Of a stretch of DNA of 38,567 bases, positions 13,500-23,300 are shown in pieces. A model generated the notes under the pieces. The model searched no databases. It worked only from the letters and a program-made list of their open reading frames with translations, and was not told where the DNA came from. Position numbers and translations under genes: made by a program. The DNA is taken from positions 1 to 38,567 of IMG/VR virus record IMGVR_UViG_3300030106_004523. One strand, given 5' to 3'. Position 1 is the stretch's first letter, and each line of letters opens with the position of its first letter. Source of the stretch: a virus.

Positions 13500-16400
13500 T
13501 GATGAATCAATATCCAGCTAAGCCAATGATGGATCAGATGGCGCAGTATGGGCGTTATGGCGACTCCATGCTGGTGCATATGAACCCAGTGGAGGTTGCA
13601 GGGATCGCGTCACTGTCTCCCACGGGGCAACTAACGACCAATCCGGTTACCGGCCAGCCAGAAGCGTTTCTGCCCTTGCTTTTCGGCGGACTGGGCAGTT
13701 TGCTCAATCTCACCCCGTTGATGACAGGCGTTCTTAGTGGCGTTGGCACTGCGGCTGTTACAGGAGACCTGAAGCGCGGCTTGATCAGCGGATTGACCGC
13801 CGGATTTGCTGGCGTTGCTGGTGATGCTCTGAGTGCCGCAGAGACTGGTGCTGAAGTCGCTGATACTGTGGTGGGGAATGTTCCCGGCGCAATAGACACA
13901 ACGGTTGCTGGTTCTGATGCTCTTTATGGCGCCGAGGCACTGGCAGATTTAACCACTACTACCCCAGAAATTGCCGCACAGGTGGCGGCTGATCCGACAC
14001 TCCTAGATCAAGCCAGAGGGGTCGTGCCAGACTTTCTAAAAGAAAGGCCAGACTTCCTGAAGAATGTAGCGACAGACTTTGACCCGACATTTACTCAAGC
14101 ATTTGTTCCTGCCGCAATAGGGCAGTCCACTCTTGAGCAGATGGACGTGCAAGAGGACTTTGAGCGGGCCGCAAGAGCCCGAATGGCCGAAGCGGAAGAG
14201 AAAAAAGCACAGTCCACAGCTGATCTACAATTTGGCTTTGCGATGGCACAGCCAGACGCTCCAAGGGGCAGAAGCCCTATGAGAGATCGGATGGATCGTT
14301 ACATACGGGACTACGGCACCGACCTGTATGCGGCGGGTGGCGGTCAAATGCCCACAATGGAAATGCAGGTTGGCGGCGCGGCCGCCGCCGCAGAGCAATA
14401 TTTGCGCCAACTGTATCAGCAAAGTGGCTCGTCTTTGCCTTATGAACAGTGGGTCCAAGAGACTTTCGGGAACCAAGGAGGCCAAGGAGGCCAAGGAGGC
14501 CAAGGGGGTGTCGACACTACGCCTGCTGTAACAACAGACACTCTCGGCCCGATAAATGTGCCACCTACCGATCAAGAAGCGGCTGTTCTTGCGGCGGCTA
14601 GAGGAAATACCGCTCTTAGCCCACAAGATCAGCAGATTCTGGAGGGGTATTACAACCGCTACGAGCAGGAAAGGCAGAACCGAGCATCCCAGATTACCGA
14701 TACGGGCAGTGATTTCGATCTTGCCGCTGTCGCGGCGGCTACTGGTGGGTTTGGGTACAACCCAACTGTGGATATCGGCGGGATTGATCCGGTGACGATC
14801 CAAGCGGGTTTGCGTGGTGATTACGTTATTAGACCTCCAGACGACTATATGCCCGGATTTGAGGCAGAATTTTCGTATTTTCAAGATGATCCCAATGCGC
14901 CATTCATGCCATACAGGGGCTACAGGCCAGTCACTGGCGGGATCACGTCGGAGGGCGATTATTTCGACCCCATCCTCGACAGAGGTGCCTACAAGAAGAA
15001 GCTGGCTGAGTACTACGCGACACTAGCGAGCTATGGATTGGGCGAAGACCGAAGTGATACTGAAGGAGGAGACGGTACTGGTGGTGGCGGCACTGATGGC
15101 ACAACCAGCCCTGAATACGAAGCAAGAATACAGGAGCTGATGGCTAGAGGCATGACCAGAGAGGAGGCGATTGCAAACCAACAGTTCGCCGTGGAAAGCG
15201 GCTATGACCTCAATGGTGATGGAATAGTAACTAACAACGAATACGCAACAGCAATGGGTCAAGACCTTGATGGTGACGGAACAGTAACCAACAATGAGTA
15301 TGCAATCTCACAGGGTTATGACCTTGATAGTGACGGAACCGTGACCAACAATGAATATGCGGTATCAATGGGGTATGACATTGATGATGACGGCACTGTA
15401 ACCAACAACGAGTATGCGGTGTCGATGGGTTATGACATTGATGGCGACGGCACCGTAACTGATAATGAATATGCGGTGGCAATGGGTTACGACCTCGATG
15501 GTGACGGGACCGTGACTGATGCTGAGTATGCGGAGTCCAGAGGTATTACTAAGGATGATTACCTGTTGTCGATGGGTTACGACCTTGATGGCGACGGGAC
15601 GGTGACAAAAAATGAGTACGCAGTGTCAATGGGCTATGACCTTGATGGTGATGGAACGGTAACTGATGCTGAGTATGCAGAGGCTACTGGTCTTAACAAA
15701 GGTGACACCGATGATGATGAGGGCGACTCAAAGTCTAGTCCCGATGACGGGACAGAGCCCGAAGAGACAGCGGCCCCACCTGAAGATCCGATAGATCCAA
15801 TAATACCTGATGAAACGGGAACTGTAACCGCCAAACCCACCGACAACACAGGTGGTATTGATTTATCAACCCTGCCCCCAAGAATAAGAGAGTTGGTGGA
15901 GTCCGGCCAGCTCAACCTAGACACTCTGCGGAGATTTTATGGCGGACTTGGTCCTTTTGCTGGGTACAATCCAGCACAGACAGCGCCACCCCCACCAAAA
16001 GACCTAACATCAAGGGCCGGAGCAGGCATTGACCTTTCTACCCTGCCCCCGAACATACGAAGCTCAATAGAGTCTGGTCAATTTAATCCAGCCAGTATTG
16101 CTCAAAGGGGAGGCAGAGGCCGCAGAAGCATGAGCGAGGGCGGTGAGGCGAGAGGGCCTTTAAAAAGTCTTCAAGATTACCTAAAAAGGGCGGCTCAAAC
16201 TTACGGTGGAATTAACACTACGGGTCAAATTTTTCGTGGATTAGGTTCTCTGATGGAAAGCAACATACCCCGTGCCGCAACTGATCCACTGCCCTTTGAT
16301 GACTTCCCATCTGGCCCCATTACGTCTACACCGAACGCACGGTCCAACCAACGAAGAAAGCCCTCGTTTGGTCGTTTGGGGCCGATGCCATCTATTGCTA

Positions 16401-16981
16401 CTCAACAAGCAAAGCCTACCCCAACAAAGATGCCGTCATTTTCTCGTTTTGAAGAAGGCGGCGAGGTGAGGCTTCAGACATCACTTGGTGAGGCTCGGGT
16501 GCCTGAAGGCGGCATCGCTGAAGTTGAGACCCAGTTCACGGCTAGGCCAGAGAGAACTGAGATGCCAACAAAAGATGAAATTGACATTTTGGCAATGGCA
16601 GTCATGGGCGAGGTTAGCGAGGAGCAACAAGACATGATCGTCAGTGCCTTTACTGAAAAGTATGGGGCTGAGATGTACGCCATGCTTAGGTCAGAGATAT
16701 TGCGATCAGTTGTGCCGGACGCCCAAACAGAGGGGATGATTCGGGGCAATGGCGGTGGTATGGACGATAAGATTCCCGGTATGATTGGCGCTCAACAGCC
16801 TGTCGCTGTGTCCCCCGGAGAGTTTATCGTTCCGGCAGATGTTGTTTCGGATCTGGGTGATGGAAGCTCAGACTCTGGAGCTGACGAGTTATACGCAATG
16901 ATGGAGCGTGTGCGAAAGGCTCGGGGCGGCAACGGCGAACAGCCCCCAGCAATTAACGCACGGAGAAATATGCCAGCATGA
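13499..16981 (+). CDS. Large virion protein with eight EF-hand calcium loops
   Basis: A 1160-residue protein. Residues 1-120 contain the conserved opening YGRYGDSMLVHMNPVEV and IASLSPTGQLTTNPVTGQPE followed by glycine/alanine-rich hydrophobic stretches, typical of marine phage internal or tail proteins. A GGQ repeat lies near 326-337. Residues 570-725 hold eight loops of the form DLDGDGTVTNNE, complete 12-residue EF-hand loops (ligands at 1, 3, 5, 9 and 12). A Pro/Asp/Glu-rich linker, two IDLSTLPP repeats near 780 and 842 and a C-terminal domain (GGGMDDKIPGMIG, SPGEFIVPADVVSDLG) follow. It probably assembles inside or on the tail, with calcium stabilising the EF array. Starts at 13499 or 13502 are both possible. 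Confidence 0.75.
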   Translation: MMNQYPAKPMMDQMAQYGRYGDSMLVHMNPVEVAGIASLSPTGQLTTNPVTGQPEAFLPLLFGGLGSLLNLTPLMTGVLSGVGTAAVTGDLKRGLISGLTAGFAGVAGDALSAAETGAEVADTVVGNVPGAIDTTVAGSDALYGAEALADLTTTTPEIAAQVAADPTLLDQARGVVPDFLKERPDFLKNVATDFDPTFTQAFVPAAIGQSTLEQMDVQEDFERAARARMAEAEEKKAQSTADLQFGFAMAQPDAPRGRSPMRDRMDRYIRDYGTDLYAAGGGQMPTMEMQVGGAAAAAEQYLRQLYQQSGSSLPYEQWVQETFGNQGGQGGQGGQGGVDTTPAVTTDTLGPINVPPTDQEAAVLAAARGNTALSPQDQQILEGYYNRYEQERQNRASQITDTGSDFDLAAVAAATGGFGYNPTVDIGGIDPVTIQAGLRGDYVIRPPDDYMPGFEAEFSYFQDDPNAPFMPYRGYRPVTGGITSEGDYFDPILDRGAYKKKLAEYYATLASYGLGEDRSDTEGGDGTGGGGTDGTTSPEYEARIQELMARGMTREEAIANQQFAVESGYDLNGDGIVTNNEYATAMGQDLDGDGTVTNNEYAISQGYDLDSDGTVTNNEYAVSMGYDIDDDGTVTNNEYAVSMGYDIDGDGTVTDNEYAVAMGYDLDGDGTVTDAEYAESRGITKDDYLLSMGYDLDGDGTVTKNEYAVSMGYDLDGDGTVTDAEYAEATGLNKGDTDDDEGDSKSSPDDGTEPEETAAPPEDPIDPIIPDETGTVTAKPTDNTGGIDLSTLPPRIRELVESGQLNLDTLRRFYGGLGPFAGYNPAQTAPPPPKDLTSRAGAGIDLSTLPPNIRSSIESGQFNPASIAQRGGRGRRSMSEGGEARGPLKSLQDYLKRAAQTYGGINTTGQIFRGLGSLMESNIPRAATDPLPFDDFPSGPITSTPNARSNQRRKPSFGRLGPMPSIATQQAKPTPTKMPSFSRFEEGGEVRLQTSLGEARVPEGGIAEVETQFTARPERTEMPTKDEIDILAMAVMGEVSEEQQDMIVSAFTEKYGAEMYAMLRSEILRSVVPDAQTEGMIRGNGGGMDDKIPGMIGAQQPVAVSPGEFIVPADVVSDLGDGSSDSGADELYAMMERVRKARGGNGEQPPAINARRNMPA
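14473..14508 (+). repeat. Four tandem CCAAGGAGG-type 9-bp repeats
   Basis: Near-identical 9-bp units encode a Gly-Gly-Gln repeat in the large virion protein. High identity at DNA level suggests recent slippage expansion. Each unit contains an AGGAGG-like core but no start codon follows. Confidence 0.65.
15206..15673 (+). repeat. 57-bp tandem repeats encoding EF-hand loops
   Basis: Loops begin at 15206, 15263, 15320, 15377, 15434, 15491, 15581 and 15638. The spacing is 57 bp except one of 90 bp, where an 11-residue insert (RGITKDDYLLS) interrupts. Each unit reads D-x-[DN]-x-D-G-x-V-T-x-x-E followed by YA and a short linker. Third-codon positions differ between units, so the repeat is under protein-level selection. 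Confidence 0.85.
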
Positions 16982-17400
16982 ATATCACCCTAGTCCCCCC
17001 CGAAGAGATTATGTTTGCGTGGAACAGGGCTAGGGTGCATTTAGAACCCGCCATCGAAAGATGCAAGGGTCGCTGGACAATGGAGCATCTTTGCGCCGCG
17101 CTGGCCACAGGAAGGTCTCAGTTGTGGCTGGCGTTTGATGACGACGCCGAGGTGCACGGCGCTCTTACTACAGAGATTACTGATTACCCAGCAAAGAAGA
17201 TGCTCTCTATGCACTTCATTGGCGGTACTAATTTTGATGAGTGGTACGGCGACTTGCTAAAAATGATCACAAGCTACGCAAAAGACTGCGGTTGCGACGG
17301 CCTTGAGGGTGTGGCGCGATTTGGTTTTTGGAAGTGGCTGGAGAAAGACGACTTTAAAAAAGCGTCGATATTTTACGAAAAGGATATAAGCGATGTCTAA
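16978..17400 (+). CDS. GNAT-fold protein of phage type
   Basis: A 140-residue protein resembling the GNAT-like proteins found beside internal virion genes in many marine phages. Recognisable parts are RCKGRWTMEHLCAALATGRS, LWLAFDDDAEVHGALTTEI, KMLSMHFIGG and the C-terminal CGCDGLEGVARFGFWKWLEK. The canonical acetyl-CoA loop (Q/R-x-x-G-x-G/A) is not evident, so transferase activity is uncertain and the domain may be structural. The start overlaps the previous stop in ATGA and its end overlaps the next gene by 8 bases. Confidence 0.7.
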   Translation: MNITLVPPEEIMFAWNRARVHLEPAIERCKGRWTMEHLCAALATGRSQLWLAFDDDAEVHGALTTEITDYPAKKMLSMHFIGGTNFDEWYGDLLKMITSYAKDCGCDGLEGVARFGFWKWLEKDDFKKASIFYEKDISDV

Positions 17401-18553
17401 AGGTGGTGGTGGCGGCGGTCCCAGCGAACAGACAGTAATACAGTCCAATCTGCCTGAGTATGCAGAACCGTTTTACCGGAGTCTATTGGCCCGTGTTGGT
17501 TATGAGAGCGCGTTGCCGTATGAGGCGTATCCGGGGCAAAGGCTGGCTTACTTTAACCCTGCCGAGCAAGAAGCTCAGCGCAGGTTTGAGCAACTTGGCG
17601 TGTCTGGCACTCCTGATGAGTTGTTAGCGGCAGGTGACATTGCGGCGCAGGTAGGACAGGGCAACCCGTTCGCGGCGACAATGCTTGGCGGTCAGTATCA
17701 GGCGCTAGATGCCGGGCTTAATTACATGCCCACACAAGGCACAATAACCAGCTCGTTGCCTACCGCTTACACAGCAGGATCATTTACTGACCCGACAACA
17801 GTTGAGACGTACATGAATCCTTATCAGCAACTTGTTGTAGATGAGCAGAAGGAAGAGGCAAGAAGACAGTCGGACATCATGGCACAGCAAGCGTCCTTGC
17901 AGGCGGCGGGGTCTGGCAGTCTTGGTGGGTATCGTGAAGCAATTATGCAGGCTGAAAGAGAGCGGAACCTAGCAGATCAGCTTGATCAAATACAGGCAGA
18001 AGGATCACAGCGTGCATTTACTGAGGCTCGTCAGGCTTTTGGTGAGGATCAATTAAGGAAGCAACAACAGTTTCAGACCGGACTTAGTCGGTTTCAGGCC
18101 GGCATTGGCGCCCTTTCTGATGCGGAGCGTCTTAATCTTCAAAGACTGCAAGCAAACGAGGCGGCACGTCAGCAACAGGCTCAACTGGCTCAGGGTGCCT
18201 TTGGCCAGTTGCTATCTGCTGATCAGCAAAGGCTTGCGGCGGCAGGGATGCTGGGCGATTTCGTGTCACAACGTCAGGCTATGGAGCTGGAAAGATTGCG
18301 TCAGATGCAGGCGTCTGGCCAGATCGAGAGAGAGCTTATGCAACGCGGTCTGGATATCGGCTACACCGACTTCCTCAGACAGCAGGCGTTCCCGAAAGAA
18401 CAGCTATCTTTCTACAGCTCAATGCTCCAAGGCGTTCCGATTGCGCCGGGGCAAGTATCACAGTCTTATGGCATTACCCCTTCCGTTACCCAGCAGTTGT
18501 TGGGCTCAGGCATAGCGGGTGTCGGCCTGTATAACGCCCTTGGAAGAGGTTAA
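17393..18553 (+). CDS. Internal virion protein, glutamine-rich coiled coil
   Basis: A 386-residue protein. After a glycine-rich start (MSKGGGGGGPSEQTVIQSNL) comes the conserved PEYAEPFYRSLLAR and PGQRLAYFNPAEQEA. Residues about 140-330 are almost purely helical and rich in Gln, Ala, Arg and Glu (YMNPYQQLVVDEQKEEARRQ, then long coiled coil). Proteins with TYMNPYQQ are common in marine podovirus genomes next to giant internal proteins and are thought to be ejected with DNA. AAGGATAT lies upstream of the ATG. Exact function unknown. Confidence 0.7.
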   Translation: MSKGGGGGGPSEQTVIQSNLPEYAEPFYRSLLARVGYESALPYEAYPGQRLAYFNPAEQEAQRRFEQLGVSGTPDELLAAGDIAAQVGQGNPFAATMLGGQYQALDAGLNYMPTQGTITSSLPTAYTAGSFTDPTTVETYMNPYQQLVVDEQKEEARRQSDIMAQQASLQAAGSGSLGGYREAIMQAERERNLADQLDQIQAEGSQRAFTEARQAFGEDQLRKQQQFQTGLSRFQAGIGALSDAERLNLQRLQANEAARQQQAQLAQGAFGQLLSADQQRLAAAGMLGDFVSQRQAMELERLRQMQASGQIERELMQRGLDIGYTDFLRQQAFPKEQLSFYSSMLQGVPIAPGQVSQSYGITPSVTQQLLGSGIAGVGLYNALGRG

Positions 18554-18556
18554 GAC

Positions 18557-20392
18557 ATGATTTCCAATATCCTTGAGCAAGAAGACATTATTAAAGGCTT
18601 GCCTGATGCGGCTTTGCAGAAGGAAGCCCGAGCACCCTCGGGTGCGCTCCAGCAGTTTCTGGTTGTCTCAGAGATCAAACGTCGCACAGACATGCGTAAA
18701 AGCCATGAGAACCAGATGAAGGAACAGCCACAGGGCACTGTGGCAGATCAGATTGTGATGGAGGGCATCGCAGGCATGATGCCCCAGCAGGGCGTGGGTA
18801 TGCCCCCTCAGATGGGTCCACAGGTGCCTCCTCAAGGTATGCCTCCACAAATGCCTCCTCAAGGTATGCCTCCACAGGGCGGGCCACAGATGCCCCCACA
18901 AATGCCTCCGCAGGGCATGCCCCCACAAATGCCCCCGCAACAGCCGCCACCGGGGATGCCTCCGATGGGGATGGCGTCAGGCGGGATAGTGCGGATGTCC
19001 ATTGGTGGTCAAGCAAGAATCCAGACTCTTATGGAAATCTTATCTCGCGGCGGCGTAACCATGCCGAACTTGCTCTCCCAAGGCTACACGATGGCTGAGG
19101 TAGAGGCGGCACAGAATCAACTAAGAGGAACAACGGAAGCTAGTGCGCCCTCTTATTCGGCAACGGACGGTATGTCCCCTGCGGCAAGAGAGATGCTTGA
19201 TCGTGAGCCTTCAGGCGCTGACCCAGTGCCGAGCCAAATTCCCGAAAGCGTGCCGCGAACTCAGAGAGGGCGAATGGCCAACATGATTCCTCCGGAGTAC
19301 GACGAAGGGGTTGCCAGAAGGCGTGCCGGAATCGGGGAGTTTTTTAGTGATTTGTCAGATCAATTTGCCGAAGGCAGGGCTAGGGATAGGGAGTTTATTG
19401 CTGGGGGGCGTGGGCGCTTCAGTAACCCCGGACTTGAGCCTGCCTCTCCGATAGTTGCGTCGGGAAGACTGGGAGATAGCCCTGAAGCGCCAAAGCCCGG
19501 ACAACAGTCTGCTCAGCCATATGCCGGTGCTCTTGAGTTTGTTCAAGAAGTTCAAACAGATGCCAGCGACCCTCTGTCGAAATCTTATGGGGTTTTTAAA
19601 TCGGATCAAAACGTGGATAGTCGCCCAAGGGCTGTTTCTTTTGTAGATCAGTTAATAGAAGGCGTCACTCAAACAAAGGCCGACTCAACCAACCAAGGCG
19701 TCACTCAAACGAAGACCGACCCAACCAAACAAGGCGTCAAGGATAACGCTCAAGTGCAAGGAACTGGCGCCGGTATTCGAGACTTGGGCTTTAGTGAACT
19801 TTTTGACAAGCTCAGCGCCTTGCGAGGAGAAAGATCGGACGTGGAGGCTCCTACCCTTGACTTCTCAGATTTAATTGAGGAGTCCAGAAGGATGACCAAA
19901 GCAAACGTCCTTACGCAGTTGGGCGCCGGCATTGCCGCCGGAGACACTGCAAAGGCTCTTTCTGCCGCAGGAACTGCCGCCACCAAAGGCATGCAGGAAG
20001 CTAGAACGCTGGATCTGAGAAAACGCTTGGCTGAGTATCAGGCTGGCAGAGAGGACATTGCGCGAGGTGAAAAGCGTGCGGCAGAGGATGTAAGTCTAGG
20101 CTTGGGTGTTGCCAAGATAATGGGCCAACAAGAGACCAGTGAGGCCACCACCGAGAGGGCGCTCATCAGATACTACCAGAATAGATCAGATGAGCTGATG
20201 AAAAAAGCCACCGCGCTTGCTGAATATGACAACGAGCTATCCAAAGAAGAACAAGAGGAACTTAGGCAAATTAGAGATCTACTCTCGCAATATGGAAAAG
20301 ATTTTGGCCTTGCACTTCCAGATGGTCCCGTTATTGATACGACCCTAGAGGGCCTTCGGGCTGAAGGGTACGGGATTGCACCCAGAACATAA
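18557..20392 (+). CDS. Internal virion protein with proline-rich PPQGM repeats
   Basis: A 611-residue protein. The N-terminal 70 residues are helical (EQEDIIKGLPDAALQKEARA, then QQFLVVSEIKRRTDMRKSHE), as in related phage proteins. Residues about 81-137 are a low-complexity stretch of MPPQGMPPQMPPQ repeats. A GGIVRMSIGG turn and TMPNLLSQGYTMAEVEAAQ helices follow. The C-terminal third is helical (near ESRRMTKANVLTQLGAGIAA to the end). It lies between the coiled-coil internal protein and the giant polyvalent protein, so it is probably part of the ejected core. A GGAAGAGG site precedes the ATG. Confidence 0.7.
   Translation: MISNILEQEDIIKGLPDAALQKEARAPSGALQQFLVVSEIKRRTDMRKSHENQMKEQPQGTVADQIVMEGIAGMMPQQGVGMPPQMGPQVPPQGMPPQMPPQGMPPQGGPQMPPQMPPQGMPPQMPPQQPPPGMPPMGMASGGIVRMSIGGQARIQTLMEILSRGGVTMPNLLSQGYTMAEVEAAQNQLRGTTEASAPSYSATDGMSPAAREMLDREPSGADPVPSQIPESVPRTQRGRMANMIPPEYDEGVARRRAGIGEFFSDLSDQFAEGRARDREFIAGGRGRFSNPGLEPASPIVASGRLGDSPEAPKPGQQSAQPYAGALEFVQEVQTDASDPLSKSYGVFKSDQNVDSRPRAVSFVDQLIEGVTQTKADSTNQGVTQTKTDPTKQGVKDNAQVQGTGAGIRDLGFSELFDKLSALRGERSDVEAPTLDFSDLIEESRRMTKANVLTQLGAGIAAGDTAKALSAAGTAATKGMQEARTLDLRKRLAEYQAGREDIARGEKRAAEDVSLGLGVAKIMGQQETSEATTERALIRYYQNRSDELMKKATALAEYDNELSKEEQEELRQIRDLLSQYGKDFGLALPDGPVIDTTLEGLRAEGYGIAPRT
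18799..18966 (+). repeat. Short coding repeats for Met-Pro-Pro-Gln
   Basis: Imperfect 12-15-bp units of CCTCCACAAATG/GGTATG type encode the proline-rich spacer of the internal virion protein. They are likely variable in length between relatives because of slippage. Confidence 0.65.
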
Positions 20393-23300
20393 TGGCGATT
20401 ACGCAGGTACAGACGCCGAATGGGCGTTTTATCGACGTTGAGCATCCTGAGGGCGCAACAGAAAAAGACATTCTCACCTTTGCCAAGCTCAGCTTTGAAG
20501 AAGACCCCTTTCTAGCTTACGAGCTAGAGGAAGAGGGCGGGTTTTTTGATGGAGTAACCGAGTTTGGTCAGCGTCTCGCCGGTAGCGCAGAGACGATGCT
20601 CAGGCAGGCACCTGTTGGTCTTCAGGCGCTGTTTACTGGCGAGGAAATGGACGCTGATGCTGAGCTTGTTGAGAAGTCACGAGCAATCAGCGCATCTGTG
20701 CGCGACCGTTACGGCTACGACGAAGAATATGACGAGGGCGCTATCCCCTTTGCCGCAGGAGCCCTTGGTAGTACCGCCCCTTTCTTTGCGGCGCCCCTTG
20801 CTGGTGCGCTGATTGGTGGCCCAGTTGGGTTTGGAGTTGGACTTCTGGGCGGTGCGGCACTGGGCGTGGGTTCTCGTGAGGCAGAGTATATAGAAGAGGC
20901 CGCGAGTGCTGTCGAGCGAGGGGTAACCCCTGATGACTATGCGGCGGGTAAAGTAAAGTCAGGATTGCTTGGCGTTGCAGAGGTTGGCGCCCCGCTACTG
21001 CGTTTCCTTCGTCCAGTAAAAAAGACAATCCTTCAAGACCCTACTGCACTAGAGAGATTAACGCAAAGAATCAAGGATATAGCCGTTACTGGCTCAGCAG
21101 AAGCAACTCAGGAAGCGGTTTCTGGTCTGGCAATGGACGCAATACTGCGTAAGCACATAGATCCAGACCTTGAATTTGGTGACTCCATCCTAGAGGATGC
21201 CGCCGCTGGCGGCTTTGCCGGCTCGGTTATTGAGGGGATTTTGGGCTTTGTCCCCGGCACTAGAAGAGTGGAATACAATCGCTCTTTTGCAGAAGAAGAA
21301 GAGGGCAATCTCCGCAACGCTGTTGAGGCAAATGAGTCAGCGCGACGAGAACGACTTTCTGCTGACATGCAAAGTCAGTCCAGAGAGGATATTCGTCCCG
21401 ATGTAGATGAAAACGTGGTGTTGCCAACGGCGCTGGCTGATATCGACATGCTTGCTTCGGCTGGAGAGCTTGATGGCGCAGAAGGCTTGGCCCTTCAAAC
21501 TAGGCGCTTTGCCGAGAGCGCAGTACAGCAGATGGGCGACAGCTTCCCCACGGAGCCAGTGTTTCAGGTTGTCGAACTGTCCGCTGATGCAGATGGTCAG
21601 CCTGCAAGACTAGGCATCATAGACGATCAAAAACGTGTGTATGGCTCAGCAGAGCCTATTGCTCCTAACAAGTCAGCAATTGCGGAAGCAATGGCCACCG
21701 CGCTGAACAACCAAGCTATTGAAGAACGATCGTATCAAAACAATCGGTTGATTATTGAGGAGTCAACAGAGTCTTACGGCCCAGAGCAAATTGCTACATT
21801 GCACAGACTCGGTAGAGTTGTCTTGGGGCCAGAGGCGTCAACATATTCAGCCGAAGCGGCTAACTATGCGGGCGGCACTACCGCAGAGAATGGCTTTTCT
21901 GAGGGACTGTCGGCACAGTCGATAATCGACTCTGGAGTTCCAACAAAAAATCAAACTGTAGCTCAAAAGATAAATGTAAAGCGGGTCAAAAAAGGGCTTC
22001 CAGAGACAAACCGATTCACTGTCTCAGAGATTAGGTCTGTTCTCGGTAACGATGTCGGCAACTTAGCTGAGTTTGTATCTGGCGCCAATGAAGCAGAGAC
22101 TTACGCGGCAACCACAGTCGACGGCGCTCCTCATGTAGCCGTCGAACAGGGCGGAGAGCGTATCGCTCTTTTAAAAGGTCGTCCAGCAACCGCACAAGAG
22201 CGTGACGCGGCCAAACAGGCCGGCACCCGTGCACCACGCAATGCTAAGTTCAAGGACGGCAGGGACGCCTACCAGTACGCAAGGTTTATGAACCTGCGGA
22301 AAGGCGGCACGTTTATCCCAAGCACCACCGTGTTCAGCGATTTTAATCTGAGCAGGAAAGAATTTGAGGCGCTTCTCAGGGCAAAAAACATATCATCGGA
22401 TATCAACTCGCCAGAGATAAGAAAGCTGGCGCAGATTTTCTCAGGCAGAAAGTTGCGGCGAGATGAGTTGCTTGATGACCTAAGCCCAGAAGAACAGCGC
22501 CTTACATACCACAAAATCAGGCAACTACCACGCTTTGATACACCCACCAAGATTCCCACCTTTGAAATAAAACCGTACAACAAGTCTCAGATAAGAGCGG
22601 CTATCAGGCACCGAGAGCAGGAAGGTGTCGACATGCCTCGCGAGCAGTTCGAGAGTGCGTTTGGTCCGATAACCGCAACAAATTACAAGCGAGTGGTAGA
22701 GGCGGCAAGAAAAGAGGCTCAGACAGAAGTTGCCGCTTTGCCGTCACCAGACATGCCTGCGGGTATGATGCCGGCTACGCGAAAGTCTTTTGAGCAAATT
22801 CTTCGACAGCGCCTAGATCAACTAAATCTGCCAGACGTTGACGCCGTTTTAACAAACCTAGCCAGAGATGTGGAGCGAGATGCCGAGGGCAATGTTTATC
22901 TTCGTGGCATTGCAGAGGGCGCAGATACTACCGTAGAGGGCGGGTATTCTAGAAATGGGCCTAGAGTCATACAGGTGGCTCTTGATGCTGTCATGGCAAG
23001 AGCCGACAAGCCACAGGATGTGGAAGCGGCTGTCGTAGATGTTTTAAATCATGAGGTTTTGCACGCGCTAAGAGAGCTTGATCTTATTACTGAGGCCGAG
23101 CTTGGAATGCTGGAAAGGCTCGCCACTAAATATAAGAAGTCAGGAACAGAGCAAACATACGAGCAGTGGGCCATAGAGAACTACCCAGAACTGCGAAATA
23201 GACCGACATCACTGATCGAAGAAGCTGTTGCGGAAATGATCAAGGACAGTGTTGCTGGTCGTGTTGTTATAAATGCCAAGCCCGTGAAGCTCACTGGCAG

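Noticed and set aside
14225-14884. A 219-residue minus-strand open frame
   Set aside because: It is antisense to the large virion protein, lacks a ribosome site, and its composition follows from the gene opposite.
15206-15673. Regularly spaced 57-bp repeats as a CRISPR array
   Set aside because: Repeats are in frame with one gene, differ at synonymous sites and have no unique spacers between constant repeats.
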